Shown piece after piece: positions 25,020 through 35,537 of a stretch of DNA of 42,500 nt. Each line of letters starts with the position of its first letter. Position 1 is the first letter of the stretch. Position numbers and translations under genes: made by a program. The notes below the pieces were generated by a model that ran no database searches, had not been told where the DNA came from, and saw only the letters and a list, made by a program, of their open reading frames with translations. Source of the DNA: Neocallimastix lanati (nom. inval.) (taxonomy: Eukaryota; Neocallimastigomycota; Neocallimastigomycetes; Neocallimastigales; Neocallimastigaceae); assembly GCA_016946835.1 (NCBI GenBank), contig JACVTC010000048.1, forward strand, positions 482,501-525,000. The letters are read 5' to 3'.

Positions 25020-25380
25020 TTATTATTATTATTATAAAAATTTCCTACACACACACTCTTTCTATATATATTATTATTATTATTATTAATTTTTAATTGT
25101 ATAAATTATTATAATTAAATAAATTAACTTTTTTTTTTTATATGTATTTTTATATTTTTTATCTTTATCTTTTAACCTTTCTAATTTTCTTCCCATCTCT
25201 TAAAAATTTATATTAATGTAGAACTGTTTAAGATATTTAAGTAAAACTAGAAATAATTTAAATCAAAGTTTTATGTTTAAATCAACGGCAACTACTTTCT
25301 ATAACATGGTTCAAACCCCTCCTACCTCATTTCCTCCAAATACCATGCCACCACCACCACCACCACCATCAATACAGTAA
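20938..25380 (+). CDS. C2H2-type zinc-finger protein, probable transcription factor (four exons, ~1164 aa)
   Basis: The proposed exons are 20938-24160, 24555-24621, 24929-24974 and 25222-25380. Donors are GTAAGA, GTAATA and GTAAAT; acceptors are TTAG, CATAG and GTAG. The joined frame is 3495 nt without a stop. Residues 1-1040 are low-complexity, rich in Q, N, S, T and P, with poly-Q, alternating NT and MN, and a long T tract near 990-1025. A basic stretch precedes the fingers. Finger 1 has Cys1063, Cys1066, His1079 and His1083, and a TGVKPFKC linker leads to finger 2. Finger 2 has Cys1091, Cys1094 and His1107, with Cys1114 the likely fourth ligand (C2HC). All three introns fall inside the finger region. 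The C-terminus is short, with a P7 run (PPPPPPPSIQ). Paired C2H2 fingers with glutamine-rich flanks are typical of fungal DNA-binding regulators, so a nuclear transcription factor is inferred; target genes are unknown. Reading straight through the first donor gives a spurious 1091-residue product. Confidence 0.9.
24161..24554 (+). other. Intron 1 of the zinc-finger gene, filled with an AAAATAT repeat
   Basis: It starts GTAAGATATATA and ends ATATTAG. Splicing joins AGT CAT G with AT TTA AAA CGT, completing an Asp codon and the finger-1 helix (S-H-D-L-K-R-H). Most of the intron is a 7-bp simple repeat annotated separately. The phase-1 join restores both finger histidines, which strongly supports the boundaries. 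Confidence 0.93.
24208..24530. repeat. (AAAATAT)n heptanucleotide repeat within an intron
   Basis: About 45 copies of AAAATAT, interrupted by a few variants (AAATATT near 24245 and 24412, AAATGT near 24424, AAATATC near 24513). The array makes up roughly 80% of intron 1. It yields an artefactual minus-strand frame of repeated FYIL residues. Confidence 0.95.
24622..24928 (+). other. Intron 2 of the zinc-finger gene
   Basis: Donor GTAATA after AAA AG; acceptor AATCATAG. The join gives AAA AGC TTT TCA (K-S-F-S), the canonical sequence after the second finger cysteine pair (C-G-K-S-F-S-R-R-D-A-L). Confidence 0.9.
24975..25221 (+). other. Intron 3 of the zinc-finger gene
   Basis: Donor GTAAAT after GAA ATT; acceptor TAATGTAG. 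It is a phase-0 intron joining E-I to N-C-L-R-Y-L. The joined frame stays open to the TAA at 25378-25380. The boundary is less certain than introns 1 and 2 because the downstream residues are not a strongly conserved motif. Confidence 0.75.
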
Positions 25381-26445
25381 TTCATCTGATTGACAACATC
25401 AATAGCAAAAAAAAAAATAATAATAGAAATAATAATATAACAGCAATAAAAACAACATTATTATAGACAAATATTAGTAATAAAACAACAACAACAATAA
25501 TAAAACCATTAAAATAAGCATAAAATAAAAATAATAACAAAATTATTTTTAATAATAAAAATAATTCAACTAATCCTCAAAATCAAAATAGAAATATTAC
25601 AAGAATAGAAATAAATAGATAAAAATTAAACATTTCATTTCATTTTATTTTAATTTTATAAAAAAAAAAAAAAAAAAAAAAGTATCAAACTATTCACCCT
25701 AACTAAAATTAAAATAAAATAAAATTTATTTTAGTTTTAATTTTATTTTATTTTTATTATTATTTTTATTTTTATTATTTTTATTATTATTATTGTTGTT
25801 GTTATTGTTATTAAAATTAATAATAGTATTTTTTTTTAATTTTAATTTTTCTTTTTTATTTTATTTTATTTTATTTTATTTAATTTTATTATTATTATTA
25901 TTATTTTTTATATATATATACTTATTTATTAATATTTATTTATTTATTTATTTAATTTTAGGTATCATTATTATAAATTAATAAATTAGTATAATTATTT
26001 TTAATTTTTAATTTAAATAAAAAATATTCGTTTTTTTTTTTGACTTCTTTTATATTTAATTTATTTAGAATTATTATCATCATAATCATCATAATATTAA
26101 TAATAATAGTAGCGATAGTAATAATAGTTAAATTAATTATTTAATTTTCTTAACTACATTCTCCAACTTTTTTTTTTTTTTTTTTATTATTTTAAAATAA
26201 TTTAAAAATGAAATATTATTTATTATATAAAAAAATTTATATAGAAAAACAATTTTATTATTCTTATTTATTTAATTTTATTATTTATTTATTTATTTTT
26301 ATTTTTAAATAGAACAGAAAAAAAAAGTAAAGTTTAATTATTTATAAATAAATTATATAGAATTTAAAAATAATAACAATTATAATAATAATAAACTAAA
26401 AAATTATTTATTATATTAGTAATAATTTTATTCTTTTTTTTTTTT
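25381..26445. other. 3' flank of the zinc-finger gene, gene-free
   Basis: Just after the stop is A-rich sequence with CAACAATAA-type triplets (25390-25570), probably 3' untranslated sequence. Then follow poly(A) at 25662-25681, TTTTA and ATT runs, and poly(T) at ~26168-26187. The 62-codon frame at 25793-25981 is low-complexity. Confidence 0.6.
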
Positions 26446-26449
26446 TTGA

Positions 26450-26955
26450 ATATAGAAATAATTTATTAACAAATATTTAAATAAATAAATATATATATAC
26501 AAACAATAATAATAGTAACAATTATTATTCTATATATATTGAAAATAAGAATAAAAAGAAATAGAATTTATAGAATAATATATATAAGTAGAGTGAATAG
26601 GCATAGAATAATTATAATACCAATAATAATATTATCGGATATAATTATAATAGTGACAGTAATAATATTAAAAATTATATATTAAATAATAATAATATTA
26701 ATAATAGTTTTTATCAATATTGAAATAATTTATTACTACTAATAATAATAATTTTTATTTATATAGAAATAATTTATTAACAAATATTTAAATATATATA
26801 TATATATAATAATAGTAATAATTATTATTTTATATATATTATAAAAAGAAATAGAATTTATAGAATAATATAAGCAGAGTGAATAGAATAACTATAATAA
26901 TATTATAGGATATAATTATAATACCAATAATAATATTATCGGATATAATTATAAT
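26450..26955. repeat. ~311-bp direct duplication starting ATAGAAATAATTTATTAAC
   Basis: The block at about 26452-26660 is repeated at about 26763-26955. Both share AGAAATAATTTATTAACAAA, AAAAAGAAATAGAATTTATA and AGAATAATATAAG(C/T)AGAGTGAATAG, with small deletions in the second copy. The block runs into the GGATATAATTATAAT satellite, whose copies are present in both halves. Confidence 0.88.
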
Positions 26956-27320
26956 AGTATTAGTAATAATATTATGCAAGTTATAATTAAATAATAATAA
27001 TAATATAAGTCATAATAATAGTAATAATATTATAGGATATAATTATAATAGTAATAGTCTAAATATTATAGAATAATTATAATAATAAAAGTTGATAATA
27101 TTTTAGGATATAATTATAATAATAGATAATAATATTATATATAAGTTATAATTAATAATAATATTATCATTTTAGGGATATAATTATAGTCATAATGAAT
27201 AATAATATTATAGGCTATAATAATAGAGTATAATTATAATAATAATAGCATTCTATAAATAATTAAAATAATTAATTAGTATATTATTATAAAATAATAA
27301 GTTAATAATATTATTAAAGT
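26620..27320. repeat. Degenerate satellite with GGATATAATTATAAT core
   Basis: The core ATTATMGGATATAATTATAAT recurs at about 26632, 26911, 26935, 27029, 27100, 27171 and 27209, with AATAATATTA filler. Spacing is irregular (24 to ~280 bases). The core has an internal palindrome, ATAATTAT. No coding capacity is visible. Confidence 0.75.
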
Positions 27321-28181
27321 ATAGCTATCACAATAGTAATAATAGTAGTTACAATTTAAAATAGTAATAACAATAATAATCGCTATACAAATAAAAAATT
27401 CATTAATTATTAAGTCAACCTAAAGAATCAATTTTTGCATAATTAAAATTTTAAATATATGAGGTGTTAATATTTATAATATTTTTTTTTTTTTTTTTTT
27501 TTTAATTATTTATACTACTTTTAAAAATGTCATTTGTTGAATAATAGTAATAAATAATAAAAAAAAAAAAAAAAAAAAAATAAAAATAACAATATTATGA
27601 AAGTTATGATTATAGGTAATAACGATAACTATAATAACTACCTACAATAATTAATTAATTAATTAATTATTAAATGTTATAAAATATACTTTATTTATAA
27701 TTATTAAAGAAACCTCAATATTAAAAAAAAATTATTATATAATGTGGCAATTAATTAAAAAATAATAAGTGACATTGCGAAATGATACACATTCGACATT
27801 ATTTATATTTTACATTAAATATTAAATATACATAAATTAATGTGATCTATATCAAATGATATATATATGCCACATTTAATTATACATATATTAATAATTT
27901 TATACTATCATCTTATTATTTATATAACTTATATTATTTTATTAATAATGTTAAACTTTTTTATATTATTTATTATATTTATTATATTTATTATATTAAT
28001 AATGTTAAACTTTTAACATTAAATAAAAACGTATTAATTATTTACTCAAAATTAAAACTAATAAATAACATGCATTCTATTTTTATTTTTTTATTTTTTA
28101 TTATTATTTTTTTTTTATTTTTATTATTATTATATCTTGTTTTATTGTTTAAAAAAATTTTTTTTTATATATATGAATATC
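27321..28181. other. Gene-free stretch before the copia element
   Basis: It holds poly(T) at ~27481-27503, poly(A) at 27559-27580 and (ATTA)n at 27649-27670. There is also a pair of 9-bp inverted repeats, AATGTGGCA at 27741-27749 and TGCCACATT at 27868-27876. No protein-coding signal is seen. Its last five bases (ATATC) are the left target-site duplication of the copia element. Confidence 0.65.
28177..28181. repeat. Left target-site duplication ATATC of the copia element
   Basis: The five bases before the 5' LTR (ATATC) are identical to the five bases after the 3' LTR (33657-33661). Five-base duplications are the normal signature of Ty1/copia integration. Confidence 0.92.
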
Positions 28182-28447
28182 TGTTAGAAATTAAGTTTAA
28201 TATTAAGATATATTTTATTATAGAAATATAAATAATTAATAATATAAAATTTATTATTAATAAGATTAAATATAATTACAAAATTAATGTATGAATATAT
28301 TGTGGCGCATTAGTCATATAAGATATATTTGTTTATGAATATGTAAAGTTATTGTAAATTATAAATAATTGTAAAATTAATATTTATTATAAATGAAGCA
28401 TCTTTAATAAATAAAAAGTATAAATTAAAAAAACTGAATTTTTAATA
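28182..28447 (+). repeat. 5' LTR of the copia element (266 bp)
   Basis: It begins TGTTAGAAAT and ends TTTTTAATA, where the other LTR ends TTTTTAACA, so the terminal CA has mutated to TA. It contains GTGGCGCATTAG, the most G/C-rich word in the LTR. It differs from the 3' LTR by a ~10-base insertion near the start plus about half a dozen substitutions and a few single-base indels. AATAAATAAA near the end could serve as a polyadenylation signal. Confidence 0.95.
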
Positions 28448-28503
28448 GATTAAGAGTTTCATTGATTCTATAGTGTTATAGTTAAGAAATATTTTAAAGT
28501 TAT

Positions 28504-29700
28504 AATATAATTTGAGTAGGAGTGAATATAAAGAAAACTCTACAAGAAAGAGTTTTAAATGAAACTAATTTCAGCACATGGAAACAAGAACTATATCTTG
28601 TTCTTGAAGAACATGATCTAGGGGATTATTTTTTTAGAAAAAACAATTAAAAAAATTTCCCGAAGAAGATATTCCTGAGGGAGAAGATAAAACTAATTAT
28701 AAATCTGTACCAGAATCAAACATATATCGTTACGATAAAAAAACGTAACAAAGGAAATTATTAAAAATGATGTAAAGCTTAAAAAAAAAAAATATCTTAA
28801 ATAGTATAAGTGATGAACTATTACAAAATTTGAACTTTATACAATCAACTGCCTATGAAATATATTATCTAATTAAAAAGTTAAATGTGAATGAAATTAA
28901 AATATCACGTTGAAAAATTAAATTAAAAAAAAAATCATTAAGTACTACAACTTATTCAATTAATGATCAATTACCAGATTTTTCTAACTAATATGGATAA
29001 AAATTTCAATGAACTTAATGAAATGGGTGAGTGTCAAACTGACTGAAAAGGAAAAAAAATTTGATTATCTATATAATGCGTTACCTATAGATAGGGTAAT
29101 AAAAACAAACTTAATTATACTACAACATGAAACATGGGAAAAGGTTTCTTCTTATAGGATTGAAATAAATCAAACGTTTAGCCAACTTATAAGAAGAAAG
29201 AATTAAAAAAAAAATGGCTTAGAACAAATTACTGCTCTAAATACAGAATCAAAAAAAAGGACCAAAATATGAATGAATCAAAATCTTATTACTTCTTCAA
29301 ATAATTAGGATAAATTCAATAAACATAGAAATAAATATAAAAATAAAAAAAAAAATTATTCCAATCACAAATATAGCAATCCTAAACAAGAAAATTTTTT
29401 TAAATGAAAATATTAAATGTTGGAATTGCGAAGGATTGGGACATTATTCATAGGAATGCCCATCAGAAAAATTTATATCAAAAAAAGAACACTAATTATA
29501 AGAAGGAATCAGAAAAATAATGGAAAAGGGAGGCAAAGATACAAAAAAAAAATACCACAAATAAAAGGATCATATCCGACAACGTCTTCTCAATCAATTA
29601 TACACAAAATAATACAAAGAAATATATTGATAAACAACGAAGAATTTTTCTTCGACAATTATCATAATTCATATAATACTTGAATCAAAATTAATCCATC
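28504..29700 (+). pseudogene. gag remnant of the copia element, with CCHC zinc knuckle
   Basis: Fragments of a copia capsid protein occur in shifting frames. The first reads TLQERVLNETNFSTWKQEL from ~28525, typical of the start of copia gag. Later pieces read ISDELLQNLNFIQSTAYEI (~28808-28870) and KFDYLYNALP (~29057). The knuckle at 29418-29459 is C-W-N-C, GLGHYS, then E-C, with C-x2-C-x4-H-x4-C spacing. A TAG stop at 29451-29453 lies inside it, between His and the last Cys, where a basic residue is usual. Gag would form the intracellular particle; this copy cannot make a full one. Confidence 0.9.
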
Positions 29701-29759
29701 AAACTCTAACCTTTTACCTTTCAAAAATTTAAATTATTATTTAACAGAATCAAAAGATA

Positions 29760-30080
29760 AATAATATTAAAAATAATTCAATATCATCATGGACAATTGA
29801 CTCTGGCACTACTTTTCATATGACTGGTAATTTAAATTGTTTATCAAATAAACAGAAAACTTTATAAAAAGATATATTTTGCCAATGGTGAATATGTTAT
29901 ATCAAAATATATCGGAATATATTATGGTTATATTAATGACAATAAAATTACACTTAAAAAATGTATTGTATGTACCAGAATTTAAAAAAGAATTTAATTT
30001 CTATAGATTGTTTAAGTAATCAACATTTTAAAACTGTTTTTTTTTTTTTTTTTTTTCAAAAATATGATAATAAAAAATTG
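29760..30080 (+). pseudogene. Aspartic protease remnant of the copia element
   Basis: The sequence at ~29787-29830 encodes SWTIDSGTTFHMTGNL. DSG at 29799-29807 is the catalytic triad of copia proteases, and HMT follows at the usual distance. The frame is lost shortly downstream, and a poly(T) run of about 20 bases lies at 30037-30056. The protease normally cleaves the Gag-Pol polyprotein. Confidence 0.9.
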
Positions 30081-30239
30081 GTGCCGTATATATAATAAAA
30101 ATAATAATATAGTATGTTGCACCAGCCCAAATAATTCAAATACTTACGACGTAATATGGACATCTAAAAATAAAATAAATTTTGAGAATAATCTTGCAGT
30201 ATCCTATTTAAAATACTGTGAATAAAGAAGATTTCAATT

Positions 30240-31110
30240 CTTTTCAAAATATGGCATAGAAGATTCGGTCACTATAACATCAATAATATTAAAGACATTA
30301 TTACCAAAAAATTAATAATAATTGCAATTGTAAAATATATGCTAAAACAAAAATTAAAGAACTTTCCTTTTCATTATAATGAACAAAAAAGGCAAATGAA
30401 CCACTTGAACTAATTCATATGGTCACAGTTTACTCTAACTGATTATTCTTTATATGGTAATAAAATATTTTCTTTCTATTCTTGATGATGATTCACGTTT
30501 TGGCTGGATTATATATTTTTAAAAATCTAAATCTGAGGTCTTTCCTGCTTTCTCAACTTGGTACAATAAAATTAAAAATATTTTCAATAAAAATATAAAA
30601 CATATACGTACAGATAATGGTACAGAATTTACAAAACAATGCTTTTAGTTCATTCTGTGAAAGTAATGGAATTATTCACCAATATTCTGTGTTCCTTATT
30701 CGACACAACAAAATGGAATGTGTTGAACGGCTAACATGGATCGTTAATTCCAAACGCAAGAGCAATGTTGGAAGATGCTAAATTAAATCATGTTTTTTTT
30801 TTTTTGGGAAGATGCTATTGCTACCGCCAATTATATACACAATAGAATTTCACATTAAAGATATTGGAAATAAAATACCTTTTGAACTGTTATATGGTGA
30901 AGAAAAAAGTAGATTACTCTAAACTTAAAGTATTTGATTACCATGTAATTTTTTTTATGTTCCAAAGCAGTTAAGAAATAAGTTAACCAATTCTGCTTTA
31001 TTAGGTATATTTATTGGTTATGATAATAATCCTACTGCTTATAAGATATATGATACTACTTAATAATAAAATTGTTATTTCTAGTTCAGTTGTCTTTTTT
31101 TGAAGATTCC
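30240..31110 (+). pseudogene. Integrase remnant of the copia element
   Basis: The pieces visible in order are RRFGHYNINNIKDI (histidines of the HHCC zinc domain, ~30258), a C-x-C remnant near 30325, LDDDSRFGWI (~30482), KHIRTDNGTEFTKQCF (~30600, a catalytic Asp), then YSTQQNGM and ERLT (~30695, the catalytic Glu region). The C-terminal LKVFDYHV and LGIFIGYDNNPTAYKIYD follow (~30924 and 30990-31060). Several frame changes and stops separate these pieces, and a poly(T) run sits at 30794-30805. The integrase normally joins element cDNA to host DNA. Confidence 0.92.
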
Positions 31111-31840
31111 CTTGGTAATTGTGATGCTCCAGCTTCTTCTCCTAATTTTATTAATCTTACACCTTATTATGAAAACGGGGGAAGTGATGATAATAATAAA
31201 TAATAATTCAAATAATAATATAAATAATAATTTAATTAATAATTTAAATATTTATATTCAAAAAATGAAATTTCAATTGATCAAAATGAAGATTCTAATC
31301 AAATAAACAAACAGAACAAAACTACTGGACATAATAATAAAGAAGAAAACACAGGAATAAACAACGAAGAAAACAAAAATATACAGGAATGAATTAATTT
31401 CAAAACAAAATGTTAAAAATGAAATTTCAAATTTAAATTTCAATGAATTAAACGTAAATAATGAAGATGTAAACAAAGTGAAAAATAAAGATATAAACAA
31501 CAAATCAATAAGTATACAAGAAGAAAATGATACAAATAAAAATATAAGTAAATTTATTACAAAAAGGTATAAAGATATATATAATGTGCAAATTAAATAT
31601 TATAAAAGAAAATTTAAGAATTGGAATTTTAATAGATAATAATAAAAATAGAAATAAAAACAAAAAATAATACGCGTCATACACGTAATAAATATGAAAT
31701 ATTGCGTAAAAATTTATCACAGTAAGAATGAAGAAAATAGAAGAAATAATTTAAAAAGAAAATTTGAAGAATTAGGATTTTATGACAATAAAAAAGTAAA
31801 ACAATTAAATGTTAATAATTCATTTTCAACAAATAGTTCA
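31100..31840 (+). pseudogene. Low-complexity linker between integrase and reverse transcriptase
   Basis: A/N/K-rich sequence with many AAT and AAA codons, encoding mostly Asn, Lys, Ile and Glu in interrupted frames. Copia polyproteins normally carry a poorly conserved, charged linker here. The minus-strand frames over it are composition artefacts. Confidence 0.7.
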
Positions 31841-33390
31841 GAAGAATTAGAACCACCTTCAACCTATGAAGAAATATTTAACAGGCCTGATAAAAACTTA
31901 TGGCTTCAAGCAATTAATGAAGAACTTAATAATATGAAAAATGAAAAAAGTCTTTGAACAGGTAAACAAAATACCTGAAAATAAAAACATAATTTCAAGT
32001 AGATGGATATTCACACACTATAAAAGAAACGATAAAGGTGAAATTACAAAATACAAAGCTAGATTAATTGCAAGAGGATTTACACAATTATATAGCGTAG
32101 ATTATAAAGAAACATTCTCGCCAACACTAAAGCAGGATTCTCTGAGAATTGATACATCAATTGCTGCTCATCTCGATTTTCAATATATATCAATTAGATA
32201 TAAAAGCTTCATATCTAAATGTAGAACTAGATGAAAATTTGTATATGGAGATTCCTCAAGGAATGAAAGGTAATAGATATTTACATTTAAAAAAGGCAAT
32301 ATATGGTCTTAAGCAAGCTGGTCGTTTGTGGAATGAAAAACTAAACAAAACATTACATGACATTGAATTTGAAAGATGTAAAAAAGCGATCCATGTGTAT
32401 ATGTTAAAAAAAGATTAAGTATAATAAAATTTGTTGTATAATAGCAATATATGTAGATGATATTTTGATTGCTGGGAAGGAAAACAATATAAATAAAGTA
32501 AAATTAAAAATAAAAAAGAAATTTGAACTTAGTGACATAGGAAGCGTAGACTTTATAATAGGAATAAAATTCATAAAATGTAAAGATGGATATATTCTAC
32601 ATCAAATTCAATATTTAGAAAAGATATTAAAAAAATTTAATATAAAGGAAAATGAAAAAGCGTCAAATATGAATGTAATAAAAACAAAAACGAAAGATTA
32701 AAAAATATAAAATTTAATCCAAAAAGATACATGTAAGCAATTGGAAGCTTACTTTATCTGGCCATGGGTACAAGACCAGATATAATGTTTTCAGTAAGTA
32801 AAGCTTCTAGAAAAAACCAAAATCCAACATACGCAAGATTGAATCAATGTATATAAAATATTTAAATATTTAAACGCGACTAAATATTACGAAATAAAAA
32901 TAAACAAAGATATTAATATACAAGCGTATGCAGATGCAGATTTAGGAGGTGATGAAGATACTAAAAGATCTACTACCGAATTTCTTATTACTATGGGTGG
33001 ATCACCATAAACATGGTACTCTAAATTACAACATTGCGTGGCAATTTCTACTGCATAAAGCGATTACTATAATTTAAACGAAATGTGCATTAAAATGCTT
33101 ATGGGTAAAAAATTTATTAAATGAATAAGGTATAAATATAAATTATATTAATATAAATGTGGATAATAAAGCGGCGATTTATAATAGTAAAAATGAAAGT
33201 ATAAATCCAAAGTCAGGTCATATAAACTTAAGATATCATAAAATAAGAGTACTAGTTCAAGAAGGAGATATTAAACTTTGAATATATTAAATCTCAAGAA
33301 AATTTAGCCGACGGTTTAACTAAATACTTAAATGGAATTTTAACAAAATCTTTAAGAAATATATTATTAACTAGAGTTGAAGAATATTAA
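31841..33390 (+). pseudogene. Reverse transcriptase and RNase H remnant of the copia element
   Basis: RT starts near 31848 (EPPSTYEEI, WLQAINEEL) and continues in a shifted frame with SSRWIFTHYKRNDKGEI and YKARLIARGFTQ, then DYKETFSPT. After another shift come LDIKASYLNVEL and LHLKKAIYGLKQAGRLW (~32280-32340). The catalytic IYVDDILIAGK at ~32449-32480 keeps both aspartates. Then come FELSDIGSVDFIIGIKF and QYLEKILKKFNI. RNase H is seen as YADADLGGDEDTKRSTTEF (~32930-32985) and WYSKLQHCVAIST, with TAA stops in place of sense codons near 33008 and 33057. At least three frameshifts separate otherwise well-kept motifs, so this is the least decayed part. Confidence 0.94.
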
Positions 33391-33394
33391 ACTT

Positions 33395-33403
33395 ATAGGG
33401 GAA
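33395..33403 (+). other. Polypurine tract of the copia element
   Basis: AGGGGAA-type purine run immediately before the TGTTAG of the 3' LTR. It is the usual primer site for plus-strand DNA synthesis in LTR elements. GGGG is conspicuous in such AT-rich surroundings. Confidence 0.8.
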
Positions 33404-33656
33404 TGTTAGAAATACTAAGATATATTTTATTATAGAAATATAAATAATTATAATATAAAATTTATTATTAATAAGATTAAATAAAATTACAAAATTAATG
33501 TATGAATATATTGTGGCGCATTAGGCATATAAGATATATTTGTTTATGAATATGTAAAATGATTGTAAATTATAAATAATGTAAAATTAATATTTATTAT
33601 AAATGAAGCATCTTTAATAAATAAAAAGTATAAATTAAAAAACTGAATTTTTAACA
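33404..33656 (+). repeat. 3' LTR of the copia element (253 bp)
   Basis: It begins TGTTAGAAAT and ends TTTTTAACA, with the canonical TG...CA termini. It is collinear with the 5' LTR through GTGGCGCATTAG and the AATGAAGCATCTTTAATAAA block. Confidence 0.96.
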
Positions 33657-33661
33657 ATATC
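33657..33661. repeat. Right target-site duplication ATATC
   Basis: It matches the left duplication exactly, which confirms the element boundaries and shows the two ends come from one insertion. Confidence 0.92.
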
Positions 33662-35370
33662 AAATTAATTATTTAATAATTTTAAATCTAATTAAATTTG
33701 ATTTTTTAATATTTTTTTTTTTTTTTTTAAAAAAAATTAACTTAATAAAAATATATATATATATATATTTTTTTTATAAATGAAATGAAATTTATTTTTT
33801 TTTTATTTTATTTTTATATATATATTTTAATATGATTTATAAAAAATATCATTTAATAATCAAACTTTAATTACTAAAAATAAAGAAATAAATATAAAAA
33901 AAATTTTTTATTTTTATAATTGTATCAATAAAAAAAAATTTTTTTTTTTTAAATAATTATTTATTGCATTTTAAAAGACCGATAAGCAAATTCTTTAATA
34001 TATATGTAATATATATTTATATAAATATTTAATTTTATTTTGTTTTTTTTTTTTAAAAAAAAGGAATCTTTAATAATTTAAAATTCTTAAAAAGAATTTT
34101 ATTTTTTTAAAAATAAATAAATAAATAAATTAAAAAATAAAAATAATAAAAAAAATATTATTTTTTTTTTTAAATATATTCCGTTTCATCAAATAAATAT
34201 TATTGTATGGTTTAAATTTATATTACAATATTTATATATATATATAAATATACTTTTTAATTTTAATTTTATTGTTAATTCATAATAAAATAAAATATAA
34301 TTTTTTTATTTTATTTTATTTTATTTTATTTTATTTTTTTTTTTTTTAATATATATATTTTTATTTGAAATATTATATAGATTTAATCTTTATAGAATTT
34401 TTTTTTTATTTAATCTGTTTGAATTTGTTTTTGAAAGGTTTTTCGATTATAAAAAAAAAAATTATTGAAATTAAGAAAAAAAAAATATTAATAAAATATA
34501 ATATAATGAAATAATAATACAATAAAAAAAAATTAATTATTAATAAATATATATATATATTTTTTTGGTATTTATATCATATTAAGCATTTTTTACATTA
34601 ATATTTTTAAAAAAATTAAAAATTTATTATAATTAACTAGATTTCAGTCAAAACATAACAAAAAAAAAAAAAAATTATTTATTTATTTATTATTATTTTA
34701 TTAATTCATATTAAATAATCTTAACATATATATTATTTTGTTTTATTTTTTATTTTTTATTTTTATTTTATTATAACCATCAAATTATTTATTTATTATT
34801 TTTTTTTAAAAAAAATTTTAAAAAGTTTAAAATAAAATAACAAAATTAAAACTATAAAAAATTTATGTAAAAAAAAATTAAAGTATTAAAAAAAAGTAAA
34901 ATCTGTAAAAATTAAAATTTTAATACTTTTAATTTTATTGTCAAACTGTCATTATTATTTTTAATTATTATTTTTTTAATTATTATTATTATAATTATTA
35001 TTATTTTAATTGTTATTTTAAATGTTGTTATTTTAATTATTATTTATAATTATTGTTATTTTTATTGTTGTTATTATAATTTATATTAATATTTTAATTA
35101 TTGTTATTATTATTTATATTGATATATTTTAACAATTAGTTTGATATATACTTTTTTAATTATTATTATTATTGATATGTTAATTTTAATTTTTTAATAA
35201 CAATAATTAAAATAATAATAATAATATTCATATTAATAAATAATAATAATTACAATAATTTTTTTTTTTTTTTATATATAATTTTACTTTCATATTTTAT
35301 TTATTAATATTTTCTTACTATTTTTTTTTTTTTAATTTTTTTCATTCTTTTGTTAGATGTTATCGGTTCT

Positions 35371-35401
<31 letters not shown>

Positions 35402-35504
35402 ACATTTAATTATTTATTTATTTAACGGAAAAAAAAAATTGTTTAAATACATAAATAATAATAATAATTAATAATATATAGAAAGAATTTAAATATCTAC
35501 CTAA

Positions 35505-35537
<33 letters not shown>

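Larger units (their letters stand above)
28182..33656 (+). mobile_element. Full-length Ty1/copia LTR retrotransposon, coding frames broken
   Basis: This 5475-bp element is bounded by near-identical LTRs (28182-28447 and 33404-33656) and flanked by a perfect ATATC duplication. Domain order is gag-like helices, CCHC knuckle, aspartic protease, integrase, reverse transcriptase, RNase H. Integrase before RT defines the copia (Pseudoviridae) order. A purine stretch, AGGGGAA, ends directly at the 3' LTR as a polypurine tract. No segment encodes a long continuous polyprotein: stops and frameshifts occur every 50-300 bases, most densely in gag and integrase. The RT is the best preserved. The element cannot encode its own functional proteins as read. 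No initiator-methionine tRNA primer site is recognised after the 5' LTR. Confidence 0.96.

Noticed and set aside
31273-31720. Two minus-strand frames over the copia linker
   Set aside because: Shadows of an A-rich plus-strand linker between integrase and RT.
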